Shown here: positions 12,545 through 25,092 of the stretch, piece after piece
Layout: the number at the start of each line of letters is the position of its first letter
Position numbering within the stretch: the stretch's first letter is position 1
From: Amoebophrya sp. A120
Taxonomy: Eukaryota; Sar; Dinophyceae; Syndiniales; Amoebophryaceae
NCBI GenBank assembly: GCA_905178155.1
Contig: CAJINV010000002.1
Span: forward strand, 10,952,634 to 11,016,633
DNA: 64,000 bases
Reading direction: 5' to 3'
Made by a program: the position numbers and the translations under genes
Notes under the pieces: model-generated
What the model saw: the letters and a program-made list of their open reading frames with translations, nothing else
The model's database searches: none
What the model was told of the DNA's origin: nothing

Positions 12545-13763
12545 GCTGCGTCTACGTATAGACGAAGCGCAAACACCCGCTGTCCTCGTGATCTGAAAGT
12601 TTTTCTTTCTGAAAAACCAGTTCATGCCATACCTTGACGGGTCTCCCTATGCTGACGCAAAATTGGAAATGTTCTACAAAGGCGTGCGCAGCAGTTCCAC
12701 AGAACAAAAGATAAAAAAGGTCTACTTACTTTATTTTGTGCTTTGATAAATATATGCTCATGGCGAACGAATTTTAGTCATGTTTTACTTACGTATACGC
12801 TAGCAAAGAAACGCTATGCGTCTTTGTTTGCGACCGACGAAATGAAAAATAATCGGGAAATTTACATGTGGATTTCCCGCGCGCCTTGTTGTATGATGTG
12901 CCACATGTTATCACATTTATTTCTTGACTTTTTGCTTTATACTTGAGAACAAAGTCGAGATTGGTTATTAGCCAGCCTTACTCTGCACACAAAAATGTCA
13001 ATAAAAGAGAGCGCTCTACTATCTCGAGTACGTATGTACCAGAAATACGTCGACGTGATGAGTTTAAGTTTATGATGTATTTCCCGGGCTCCCGCTACAA
13101 CTGCTCTATGTTTTTTCTTGTAATTCTAATTCGATTTTCGTCATTTCGCAAACTGGGTCTAAACGTAGACATCTAGAACCAAAGATATCAAATAATGAGA
13201 CCTACCGGCTACCGCGAACGTGCTATGGTGCTCAACGAGAATGACCTCAGCGTCTTTATCATGGCCTCTATCTAGACAGTCCCTTGACCTAGACCTTCCG
13301 CTTTTCGAAAGCCGTTCTGCTAACTCAGAACTCAATAAGAAGTAATGGTGCATAAACATACGTATACTATGTCATAGTGTTCTCCTATAATATCATAGTG
13401 TTCTCCCGAGGTGGTGGAGCCAACGAGACCGAGAACTTCTCGATATTTGTTTCAATCATCGGCCCGATCATCGTGTTGTTGTTTTTTTTCATTTGCTCCA
13501 TTTCTTTACATGTGACTTTGGTTTCTGTTCTTGTTCCGAAGCTGCACTTTCCGCATCAATTTTGCGCTGTTTTGGTTTACCGTTTTTGTGTCGTTCTGTG
13601 CTTCATCCACATAGATTGTTCTCGTCTAATAAGTTGCAGAACGCCTGGCCGCCCTGGGTGCTCAGTCTCTTCAACTTGTCTGTTGAGTTCATAACTCCTC
13701 AGTATTCTAGGTTGCTGCTAAAATAAAAAACGAAATTGGTCTACTCATTGCGACAGAAATAAC
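12545..13763. other. intergenic, nothing firm
   Basis: A short frame at 13377-13694 has a hydrophobic stretch, but it lacks support from splice or domain logic. It could hold a 5' exon of the next gene; nothing else stands out. Confidence 0.45.
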
Positions 13764-16700
13764 TTGTGGGGGGCCATTTTGCTAGTTGCCGTGATCGTGG
13801 TCTCGCGGCGTCACACAATGGGCGGACGAGAGTCGTACGCCAATCAGGTCGTATCAAGACGTCGGTCCGTCCCCGCCGCGTTTGTAACTGCGGACGCTGC
13901 AGCGTCGCAAATGAGAATGATATCTGGACTAGCGGCAGTTCTCTTCCGGCTGATTTTTCTGGAGCTCCCGTCCCTCTCCGAGTCGCGGGTGCAGTTATTC
14001 AAGTTGCAACCTACGATCACAGGGAGACCGTCCCGTATACCACCTGCGCCTCTTCGTTCACGCGGTTCAGACAGCACTTCGTCTGCCTCCGCGACGACAA
14101 GCGGAACCACTGTGACCGAATCCGTCGCTGAGCAAGTAGAGGATGATGAGCCAGTACTCGCGCGGTCCCGGACAAGAAGACGATCTGGACCGGCCGCAGA
14201 GACTGACAACTACGCGATTACCGAAGACGTAGACAATGCCGGGCGCGTGATTCGGAGCGTCAATTTTGCGCGGCCGTCGGATGGGATTGGGCTTGATGAC
14301 GCGCTTTCTTCGCCGGAAAACGGGTTCGACGGCACAGGAGCCGCTACTAGGCGTCGCGGTGGAACCGTATCTGGATCTGCTGAGCCAGCGGAGGAGAACC
14401 GCGGAGCGAGGTCTTCGCAGCTGGGGGCCGCGAGATCAGGTAGAAGAAATAATGCCGCGAGACGGGCGCAAGTGCGTAGTGGTACTGATGCAACCTCTGG
14501 GGCAAACGCCAGTGCAGGGGCGAATGGCACAAGAGCTGGAGTGGCAGCCAAAGACGGCCCGGACGCTAGAACGGAAGAACATGCCGCTTGCAGTCTCCCT
14601 GCGGTGGACGAGTTTCTGGTGCGATCTCTCAAAACGCAGCGGGAGCGGCGACAGGAGGCACAGGATCGCAACTGCGGATTCCTTCCCATCCGATCAGTGG
14701 CGGACCACGAAAGACTGGCGAAGCGCCTAGAAGACTGTCCACACCTGGCGGATCAGGTTCGCCCTCCTGCTGAAATTCGTCTGGTCGCTTGTAGTTTCGC
14801 TTGAGACCTTTATTCAGCCCCAGTCAGTCTTTCTTGTGTTTGAATTGCTTCGGCGTTTCTTTTGATCCCTACAACTAGTTTCGGTTCTTTCATTTAGCAC
14901 TTCTCATTGGGGGTCTTTCTCGGAACAAAGTGATGTCTTCAACATAATCAGTTACCGAAGCTCTGCAGTCCGCAGCCGCACACGGGAAAGGAGCTTTACA
15001 ACTGCTTGCTGATGAACCACGTGCCATCCGAGCTTAGTTGTCCGATCTCGTTGCAACTGCTGACCAAGCCGGTACAGATTCCGGCTGACGGCACCAAGTT
15101 TCATTTCGAACAGGACTGCCTCGAGAAGTGGTTCGCGAAAGAGAGAAGCAAGCCTGCCCGCGAAGAGGGGCAGCCGGTGCGGTTGACGCATCCCCTGACC
15201 AGGCAGGAGCTCTACGGCCCCGGCCCCCACATGCAGCCGGCGTGTGCGGCGTTCAGAAAACAACTGAAGGACTTCGACAACCTGTGCAAGCAGGTTTCTC
15301 GCGAGCACTGCTACGAAACCTACGAGCGGCGAAAATACTTGGGCTCAGCTACGACTTGTGGCAGCGGGTGCGGCACATCAACGGGATCGAGTCTCGAAAT
15401 GCTCGCCTCGCGCTGCGGTGGCGGCCCAAGCATGTCCAAATCCCAAAGGCGGCGCGCAAGCCGACGGCAGCGAGATCGTCAGGAGCGGGAATCGCGAGGC
15501 GGAGTGGCAGTAGATGATCATGAAGATGAGGCACAATTAGAAGCTGCCCTCGACGCTGAACTACCTGCGCGAGCAAAAGCCGCTGCGACCGAGAATACTA
15601 TACAGCCAATCAGTGGTCGGACTGCGCCAGGCACTCTGCTGGACGACCCCAGAAGTACCAGCGCGTCGCCAGCGAGCCCGCGTTTGGCTGCTTCTCGCCC
15701 CCGCAGCGCCAGAACTACGAGCATTACAGGGTCTTCCGACCACCCGGAGAACGTGCAGCGGATACACGACGAGGACGAGATCCATTCGGTGCAGTCCCAT
15801 TCAGTGCCCGAGGAGGACGCAACACCCATGGCGCTCGGCAGGTCTCGATCCTCTGATAGAGCTGCGAGCCCGGGGCGGCTCCTGCACGAGTTGCACCGCG
15901 GGTCGGGGGGGACAGCGAACGCGTCTGGGGCCACCACCTTTGCCGTGTACGACGGCTCCTCCTTTGAGATTCCTTACGATGATCAGAACGCGGATGCGCC
16001 CGACGGGGGTATCGAAGAGGCGACCGGAAGGACGGAATCGTCCGGCGGACTGACCACTCGGTCAAGCACAGCAAGTAGTTACAGCAACTATCACCTGCCA
16101 GCCTCCGCGAGCAGCTCCACGATTGCCACGCTGACAAGCAGCCCCCTGCTGCGAAGCACAAGTAAGCGGAGCTCGCCAGGTACTTACCCATATTACGCGC
16201 CAATATAAAAGAAAAAATGGCTGCTGTGAGAGCGAAGCGATTCTTTGCGGTTTAGGATTTAGCGAAGCGATTCTTTGCAACTTTTGGTTTTGCCGAAGGC
16301 AGACATTTTTGATGTCAGTACAGAATAAATCTCATCTCTTGTTGCTTTTGCTGGTCGTGTTGGACTCAAAGAAAACAAAATTTCAGACTCGCCGGTGATC
16401 TCTCCGCTGGTTTTGGACGGTGACATTACCTCTCTTTCGGACGACGACGGCGAGGAAGAGGACGACGAGGACGGTAGCAGCCAAATAGACACGAGCAGAG
16501 TGTTGGACGAGCGCACGAGCTGCACCGACCAAGAAATTGAGTGTTTGTCGCTGTTGCTGGGGTCTTTAGACTTGCAGGCCGAATGCAACCATCGTCACGT
16601 GGAGGAGGTGCTGGAGCAGACCCAAGCGCGAAATAACTACCTTGCCTCGCTCTCGAAGCAGCAGCGGTACATGAAATAGAAAACGTATGCTAGAATACGC

Positions 16701-17955
16701 GTAGTAGAAGTGTAAAGTAATTCGTTTTCGATTTTGTCCCGGTGCAGCATCATTTTCGAACAAAACAACTTCGGACAACACGACTCTCGCACCTCTATCC
16801 AACACAGAACCACGCTCGCGCGAACTCGGACCAACGACCCGACCGGGCTGGCTCTTGAGTTCTACGTGAAGACCAAGACTGCACCGAAGGAGGTCTTCGA
16901 AAAGTCCGACGCAAGCTATGGCGTTCTCAAACGTTACATTCTCAATTGTTACATGATTTGTAATACAAAACGAGCATCATCATCAACATTCACAAGGTGA
17001 AGCCACTTCGCATGACAAATTTTGGAAAGGCTAAACAGCACCTAAATCCGTGCGGAATTTGTGATGCTACAGGTGGAACCTCCCTGCTTTGACTTTTGCC
17101 ATTCTTGCATCACAAATCCATGTTGGCTTCGGTCCGCCTGACTCCGCGACCCGGTGGCCTGACCATCTGCGGAAAGGTGCCCTATGGGTTGCGTTTGTGG
17201 TTTCTTTCGGTCGGTTTAGCATCACAAATCCATGTAACATTTGAGAATGTAACAGTTGAGAACGCCATACAAGCAGCGACACGGAGGATGCGAATCGGTG
17301 CTGCTGGTTTTCTATCAAATGCAAAAATGTCTGGGTCTGGAAGAGTCATGCTGTTTTTGCATGACGCAGAAGGTCTGGCATGGAAGCTCTAGCATCACAG
17401 GTTTCGAGAAGCGTTCGCCATGCCGAACCCGCATGACAAACCCCTGATTTTGGTGACAGAAAGTGGGCAACTTTTGCTGCATATGCATGAGAGATTTTTC
17501 TGTGTTCTGAAATGCGCATCGCAAGTTGCAGGCTAACCTTCCAGACCCAGACATATTTGCATTCCATATTTTCGCCTTTGAAACGCATCTTACGTAATCT
17601 CCCCGCGGTTCCCCGCGGCCTGCGCACGCCTGCGGCATTCTTTCGTTCTCCGCGGAGAAGTAGAAGTAGTACTGGTAGAGCTAGTGCGAGCACAGAGGCC
17701 GCGAGGCGTGCTTCCTCGCGTCTAGGCTTTTCGCGAGAAGGTCACCCGGAGTCTTCTGGTGGTAGATTTAGTAGTGGCCCCACAACTAGCACCACATACG
17801 CTGGCGATGGCGGAAATGGCGCCAGCCACATTCTTTCAGCGCCCGGAGGTGCCGGCAATTTTAGTGCCTCTGCTTCTAGCACTTCCACGCCTGCGCAAAT
17901 GGCCGGAGCGCCACTGACGGCTTCCCCGCGGCGGGTGTCCTCCTATGCGCTTTAA
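13764..17955 (+). CDS. U-box E3 ubiquitin ligase with long disordered regions
   Basis: Exons 13764-14756, 14952-16179, 16387-16666, 16748-16916, 17275-17312 and 17574-17955 join in phase to about 1029 residues (1011 from the ATG at 13818; the true start is unsettled, as 13764 is a TTG). The recognisable part is at about 15020-15270: SCPISLQLLTKPVQ, then a Phe-Glu-Gln-Asp-Cys-Leu-Glu-Lys-Trp segment, then LTHPLTRQEL. This is the U-box fold, a RING-like domain without zinc ligands that recruits an E2 enzyme for ubiquitin transfer. Flanking regions are Ser/Arg/Ala-rich and probably disordered, with an acidic patch near 16440. The first three introns are GT-AG; the last two are inverted-repeat elements. 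The substrate is unknown. Confidence 0.8.
16917..17269. mobile_element. introner-like element, family C
   Basis: A 353-bp element has terminal inverted repeats of about 37 bp beginning TATGGCGTTCTCAA, with only two to three mismatches between arms. The flanking duplication is CAAGC at 16912-16916 and 17270-17274. Removing 358 bp keeps the U-box gene open (Asp-Ala-Ser then Ser-Asp-Thr-Glu-Asp). The interior has four GCATNACAAAT-type motifs near 17010, 17057, 17107 and 17219. Confidence 0.88.
17313..17568. mobile_element. introner-like element, family D
   Basis: A 256-bp element has inverted termini beginning TATCAAATGCAAAAATGTC and continuing into TGGGTCTGGAAG. The duplication is TTTTC at 17308-17312 and 17569-17573. 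Removing 261 bp joins Trp-Phe-Ser to Pro-Leu-Lys-Arg. It is separated from the family C element by a 38-nt exon. No GT is present at either possible 5' boundary. Confidence 0.88.
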
Positions 17956-20561
17956 GTATAACAGAGGGTAGCGAGGATCCGACACGTTGAAATCAAAGCG
18001 CTCCTCCTGCTCTTCGATTATTGGAGATAGGCAACACTCACACTGGCACGGCGAGCTGAGGTGCTGCTGGCTCAATATAGTTCAAATTTTGTGCAACAGC
18101 ATTTATTTTCCAGTCCCGTTTCAGGCGCACAGCCCGCACCGCGAAGGTGTCGCGGTTTCTCGAGTGCAGCCGCGTTGCGTCAGCACGCTATCGCTCTGCT
18201 CTCTGACGCCTTGTGGGGAAATTGATCTGCAACTTTGCCATTCGTATTGGAAGCGAAGGTGCTTCAGATCAGGTTCTATGTAAGTATGACGTAAGTTGCA
18301 GTTCTTCTCATCTTCTTGCCGCGTGATTCAGATAAAAGTTTTGTGGTTGTTTGTTCTATCGGCCTTTCTAGAGTAGTTGCTTGCGAAATATTCCTAGAAA
18401 CGTGCGTCATTTGTACATTAGGTTGCTTGAAGGTAGACCGCTTTCACCGGTAATCAGTAAATGTAACGGGTACTGTACCTGTTCATGGTTCATCTACAGT
18501 AATATCGTTTCGCTTTCTGCTCGCAGCGTCCCACCTGTTACCGTTAGAAATAAAGGAGTAAAGTAGAAAGACGGCAAGCTGCAAACAATGCTCCTGTTGC
18601 AACAGCAACAGGAGTTTACAATGAATGTATTTTTCGGGCTGCAAAATGAAAAAGTGCAGAAGCAAATGGTTTCGTTCAAAATGCCTCAAACAAGGAGAAT
18701 TTCAATCTTAGTTATTTTTGAATGCGCGGGCGACATCACCTCATGATTTAGATTTATTGTAGTACGCTTTTGTTCATTTACATTTTCTTGGTCTGTCATC
18801 ATCTCCTGCATTAATTTGCAAAACAGATCCTGCCCCTACATTTATTACTCGCCCGCCGCCGCAGTATCGCGTGGTGTTTACAATCCACCCCGCGACCGCA
18901 GCTGCGAGAGTTGGTGCTGCTTTGGTTTCCTGATGGGGTCCTGCCTCCTGCGCCGAAGTACAGAGCCATTGTGAACAACATCTTCGACTTCTACTGAGTA
19001 GTATCGGGGGGGCAACAATCTGTCATATCATCATGGTGAAAGAATCGTGGATGGAAATGAATGTTGTCAACAGGACAAGGTGGTAACAGCAAAGAATTAG
19101 TCGCATTCGCAACAGTAAGGCACCTTCGTCCATTCGCTGCAATAGTTGGAACAGTCGTGCTTGGGCTTTCGCGTCGTCGTGATCGTGGTCGTGTTTCAAT
19201 TTCAGCTGCAGACGCAAGGCAACGGGCGAGGAGCGATGTTATCTTTTTCCAAGAGGGAATGCGAATCATGAAGAAAGCTTGAGTAGAAAGTGGAAACTAT
19301 ACAGAATTGAAATATTCGCTAATGTTAACGTAACGGTATCAGAAACAATAAATAAAGTAGTGCATCTGCATGCCCATGCAGGTCGTTGTTGATTTTGGGA
19401 GTACAGGTATCCTTTTCTGCGAAAAAAAAACGTCTACTTTCTTGTACAATTTATCCATCTTGGTTGTGAACTGCAAATAAAGCTGCACTGTTATGAATAT
19501 GTGTACGTTCAAGTAGTTTTGAATACCCTGGGGTTCGAGCTTTTGTTGGGTCGTGCTGATGCCATTTCCCGAAAATACAGAAAAAAACGCTTCTCGCTGA
19601 GAATAAAGTTTTGGACCGCAAAAAATATTTTTCGACAGTCTACGTCAGAAATTTTGTGCTGGGGAGCGCAGCTCCTTCTCCAATTCAAACGTATATTACG
19701 GTTAAGGTTACAAATGAAGCCGTTTGATAAATGTCAATGAATAACCCGCTTTAGTTTTGTCAGGTACTCGCAGGAAGGTACACAAAGACAAAGAATAAGA
19801 AAAAACAGAACCTACGTGAAAATTTCTTTCTCACAATTTTGGCTGAAAGTGGCGCGAATCACTTAGAGTTAGGACCGTGCCGAAGGCGGGGAGCTATTAT
19901 CGAAACTGGTAATCAGGAGGTCTGCCACCTCGTGCTCTTCTCGAGGCGACTCTGATCTATGTAAAAATGATTTTTGTTTGAAGTAGATGAGTTTTCATCG
20001 GCTTTCTCGAACAGTGATCTTTCATTGATTTCGGTAAATGAACCTGCATCGTTGTCACCCTGTCGACTTCTCGAGAAAGTACGATTTAATACTGGGATGA
20101 AAGGTCTTGGTATTAGTTCTTTCGTAAAGAAAGGGGTGGGATTCGTGAATCGTTCCTGGTTGGGCCGCCATTTGTAGCAGGTACTTTCACAGCACTTTTC
20201 GTAGCGTCAACTCGTGGTATCGTCAGTAGTCGGTAAGTATTTCTTTTTCCGATGGCGGTGTAGATGTTGTAGAAGAAATTGTGCAGCACGTAAACACTTG
20301 AAGAAGTAGGAGAATATTTGGGAGGAGGTCATCGACCATGCTCGGTTTTAAAAGTAAGCCTCTAATGGTAATGATGATTACGTATCGGCAGCGATGATAG
20401 TCATGGCAGCTGTCAAAGAAGTGACTATGAATGTCTCTGCCTCTTTACAGTAGAAATTAAGATGAGTTCCCGCTCGTGCTCTATTTTCCTGTAAAGAGTA
20501 CTGTTCGAAGTAGTCCAAGACAAGGAGGCAGCTCTAGACTACTGCTAACTCTGCCCAGAAA
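17956..20561. other. long intergenic interval, nothing recognised
   Basis: About 2.6 kb with only short chance frames. No domain-like peptide, RNA gene or clear repeat was found. Confidence 0.5.
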
Positions 20562-23500
20562 ATGACGAGCGTCTACAATCAGGAGCAGAACCAGGCGCGA
20601 ATCATTGCCGAACTGCAGCGACTCCTAGCAGAAGAACGTCGGCAGAGATATGAAGTACTTCGTGTGCTTTTTGCTTTTCGAGTACTTGCAAAATCACATC
20701 ACACTGCTTGCATTCCTGATTTCAATTTTTTTCCGGTTTTGTGGTTGAAAATCCAAACAAACTGTACTTCCCAGCATCTGAACTTTCCAGGTGCAAGAGC
20801 GTTTGGATTCGCAGGACGCGCTGGTCAAGGAGGATTTGCGGTTGTTCCGGGATGTTCAGCAGGAGGCCAGCGTGGACCGGGAATTTCGGCAGCACCTGGA
20901 GGACCGTATCTCCGTGCTGGCGACGCTGGGTGACCGGGCGGAGAACGCCCGGAAGAAGGCTTTGTATCACGTGTTCAAGGGGACCACCGCGAGCGTGGCG
21001 AACGTGCTCTCCGTGGGCGGGTCCCACGTGAAAAAACAGCTGCTGGCCATGGACGAGCCGGACCTCGTCAGTGATGTCCAGGCGACGACCGGGGGAGCAG
21101 GGATCAGCATGCCTCCGTCCTCTGCGACGACCGCTAAGACGCCGCTGGAGCGAGTGGAGCACTGCCTGACCCGCGCGGAGACGTCGTTTGCCGCTCTTTC
21201 GGACGTGAACATTCTCCGGACCAACCGGCTGTACGAGGAGGAGCTGGGGAAGCTGCGGAAAGAGGGGAAACAGCTGCTGAAGACCTGCCAGAACGTCATG
21301 GCGCACATCAACGACCTCGGGCGCGCCCTGGTGAAGGAGGAGCAGCTCGTGGAGAAGGCGCACGCGAAGCGGATCTCGGTGCGGAACATGGGGAAGCGAC
21401 CCTTCTGGCAGGGGGAGTTCATGGGGATGAACCAAACGCTGCAAAACTTCAGTGCGAATATCAGTAGCTTCTCGGAGTCGTTGCATTTCACCGAGCGCAT
21501 GCTGCTCCGGTTTAGCACCTCAAAGCGCGACAACGAGTTCTTCTACGACACGAAGTCGAAACAAAGTTCTACTTCCAAAGCCTCCTCGAAAAACTCCTTT
21601 CACCAAAATAACTCGGCCGGGACGCCAGCGACCAACGTGGGCACAGCGGGCGCAATGTCGACGGCGAAATTGGTGACTGCGATGGAGAAGGGAATTAACG
21701 TTTCGACCCACCGGGCCCACCGGCGCACCGCCGAACTGTTTCGCCAGCCGGACCCGAGTCGCGGGAGCTACTCGGAGCGCGTGGACGCGTGGGGAAGTCC
21801 GACGAAACGAAAATTGCTGTCACAACCGAATTTAGTGGTCGCTGACGGAGGCGTGAGTACGACGGCGAACAGCAGTGATTTGCAGCGCAGTCTGTACCTG
21901 AACGGATACTTCACCACGATGAACGCTTCGGTTGGCGGCGCTGCGAACCTTGCATCGGCAAACGTCTCGAAGACCCCGACCACCGTCATCAACGGCACTG
22001 CGACGCCGGTCAACGTCGGCCTGGCAGCGCAACAACAGCAGCTAGGCCAAGGCGTCACGCGCATGAGTATGCAGGGCTCCGTTGTGAACGGCATCAACAC
22101 GGCCACATCTACTGTGCAACAAGAACGTGCGGTGCTAGGTAATTCGTCCGACGGAGGAGCACCAACTGCTGGCGCTGCCCTTCTGGGAGCGACAAATGTC
22201 GAAGTTGATACCAATGCAAATGGAGATTACACCAACACTCTCCAGCTGGACAACACGCGCATGCAGCGGCTGACAACCATTTCGAGCGCCGAGCAGCCAT
22301 TCGTCGACCGGCCTTTCGCATCGGCGCACGAGGAATTTACGTTCGAGCCCAACACGGGGGCGGGAATGAACAAGAACCCAACGCTGTACTACGCCGAGAG
22401 CTTGGGAAATTCGCATTTCGACCTGAATGTACCCGCGCACCACGGCGCGCCGCACCCAAACAGTGCGGGCACTGGTTATGTTGCAGCGTCCGAAATAAAG
22501 ACAACCTCTGCACCAGCATCGGGAGAAGTTCTTGCAGCTCCGGGCGGAAGCTCTTCCGAAGTAGACGACAATCTTCGCCTCCAAGCCACTACAGAAGTTC
22601 CCCTGTTCACTCAACAGCGTCCAGGATCTGCGGGGAAGATCCGTTCGGTTGGAGTGGCAGCAGTCCCTGCGAATTCAAATTCTTCGTCGTCTTCCTTGTA
22701 TGTGACGCGCCCGGGTGTGACGGAGGGGCAAACTGATCTGCACAGCAAGATCTCATCCACCGTGCCGACCTTCGATCCCCGCGGCGCTTTCGACTACTTG
22801 GAAAACAATAGCTCGAGCGCAACTACTTCCAGCGCTCACGCACAACGGATAAACCCTAGCACAACAGGAGCTGGTGCTGCGAGTTTTTCCATCGTGGAGA
22901 GGATGCGACAGAATCTGACCGAAAAATCCAAGATCTCGAATCCTCCCTCTGTTGTGACCACGCCGACGGAAGAGCAAAGCAAAGCAGTAGGCACGACGAG
23001 CAACGCAACAGGCACGGGGTCATCGTTCAAGAAACCCCTGCTGGCGAGCAACCCCTTTTCCAGTACACCGGCGCCCACGGGTGTTGCTGCGGAGCCGGCG
23101 ACGGCTGTCGATCGGGACAACAACGCGGGAGCTGCTGCTGGAGTGCCACCTTCGCAGATGAACCTCTTTGAGGATGACCATTTCTTATCGAAAACTCCGC
23201 AGCCCAACGGAACAGTTTTTCTCACAAACATGAACAAGAAGACACCGAACACCAGCGGCTTGGCGTTAGACATCAGGGACTTCATCGAGGGTGAACTTTC
23301 ACCTGAAAAGCGCCCGTCGCAGGCTGTAAATACGACAATTTCCGCTCCTGCAGCCGCTTCATCGGGGGTCGAACAAAACGAATCAGTCAAACAGTTTGCC
23401 GAGACGTTTCAACTGGACCTGCACAGCGCGTCTCCGCCGAAGTACCAAGAATTGCTCGGATACAGCAGTGCCAATGCCGCCGTAGTAGAGCCAGTAGTTG

Positions 23501-23631
23501 CAGCGGGTAATACCGCATCACACATCAAATTCGAGCGTGCCACCACCCTGGGTTTGGAAGCCGCAGACCGGTCCAGCCGCGAGCTCTTTGATTTGCAGCT
23601 CCCGGCCCAAAACGACTTTGACGAACCCTGA
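20562..23631 (+). CDS. N-terminally coiled-coil protein, unknown function
   Basis: Two exons, 20562-20654 and 20791-23631, are joined across a GT-AG intron (20655-20790) in phase, giving 977 residues. The first about 270 residues are charged and helical, with coiled-coil character (EEELGKLRKEGKQLLKTCQN) and a conserved-looking block near MGKRPFWQGEFMGMNQ. The rest, about 700 residues, is Ser/Thr/Ala/Asn-rich and likely disordered. No enzyme motif, signal peptide or membrane segment is visible. The layout suggests a cytoskeletal or scaffold protein, but I cannot name a family. Confidence 0.75.
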
Positions 23632-25092
23632 GAAGTGGGCTTCCTACGGGAGGACAAGTCAGGGCATCGGAAGTGAGTTCAAGATGATCGTGAAGCAAGG
23701 AGACCGTTTCCGTTCAACTTGCTGCACCATCCAAGCCGACTTTCATTCCCTGAGAAAATAAGACCAGTAGACGAAATAGAATTTAACGATAGACATTCAG
23801 TCGCGTATCCGTTTCCTCCGGTTCCGTACCTACAACCTAAATCAATTACCTGCACTACGTAAATACAAACGGAAAATTGTTCCCTACCAAAGATTAAAGA
23901 AATCACCAAGTAAAATATCCAGTACATTATACATAGTGCCACCGTTGTTTGACCTTGTTGAAAGACCACGTACAGCAGTTAGTTTCCGTTCGCTTGAAAG
24001 ACTAGAAAATTTGTTGATATGGTGCAGATATCTAGTTGAGGACTCTATCTCTATGTATATGGTCCTTGATGTTGACGTCTTGCTTTTGCGTCCTGAATGT
24101 AAATCTTTGTTTCGTGCAATTTCGTAGCTTTCTCAAAAATATGACTGCGAGAAACTACGCTAACAAATGTCATTTGTTGGGTTCCTACCCTGTAAGTATG
24201 TGATGATCGACGCAAAATAAGAATAACCCTGTAAGAAAAAATTTAGTTGCGCAATGCCAATGCTTAGGTGTATCATCACAAAAATCACAAACGCAAGCGC
24301 ACAGACACGACTGGACCTTGAGCCGCACGCTGACAAATCGAAGAGATGTAGTTGACTCAGCCAGTAATTCTTGTGACTTTAAGCAGACTATGGGCACGAG
24401 GAGACCAGTTTATTTCTCGCTGCAATGGTTATACCTGCGTCTTCGATCCTTTCGGGATGGCAAGTATTCACGAAGAGCTTTTTTTGGTCCGGAGTTTTGC
24501 TTCCCAGAATGCTGGGAAAAATGATCAAAGATCTCTCGATGTTGTCCCGGTTGCAGGTGTCGCATCGATATATGATCCTTCCTGTCCACCATTTTGCCGC
24601 CCTTACTTTTTACCACTACGTATTGATTGTTGATGAGTCAACATCTTCTCGTCCGTTCACAGATCACGCAACGAGTGCCGGAATCAAGTCACCAGTGAAT
24701 TTTGTCTTTCAGGCTGATCTTTGTCTTTCCTAAAGAGCCGTCCTCTAGTCTTTGGTTACGTTTGCATTTTTTCACATCCCGGTTTTCGTGCAAATTTTGC
24801 CATTTTTTAAAGGTTACTTCGAAGCTAAGAAAGTCGCTCTCTTAAATATCTATATTCATTGCGTGAGATATAGAATAGAGGCCGACGCATACGCTTCGTC
24901 AAATGAATTGATCGCGTTCTTTACATGAGTATTTAAACTCCTTGCCTTAGTATGCGCGGCCCAATAGCAAATACATCAAAATGGTTAGTGGGGAGGAGGT
25001 TAGGCTTCATCTAGTAGCTTCTAGCCCTGTTGCCGCCGATCCAGAGCCTTAGAAAGATAGTGACCTGCCACCCACCCACTGGAAGCTGGAAA
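23632..25092. other. intergenic, nothing recognised
   Basis: No supported gene; the short frames here have no consistent composition or domain. Confidence 0.5.

Noticed and set aside
13377-13694. Hydrophobic 105-residue frame upstream of the U-box gene
   Set aside because: No splice link in phase to the next exon and a skewed T-rich composition that yields hydrophobic residues by chance.
24318-24733. Overlapping frames of 68-102 residues
   Set aside because: Two overlapping frames of similar size without domain, splice or composition support.
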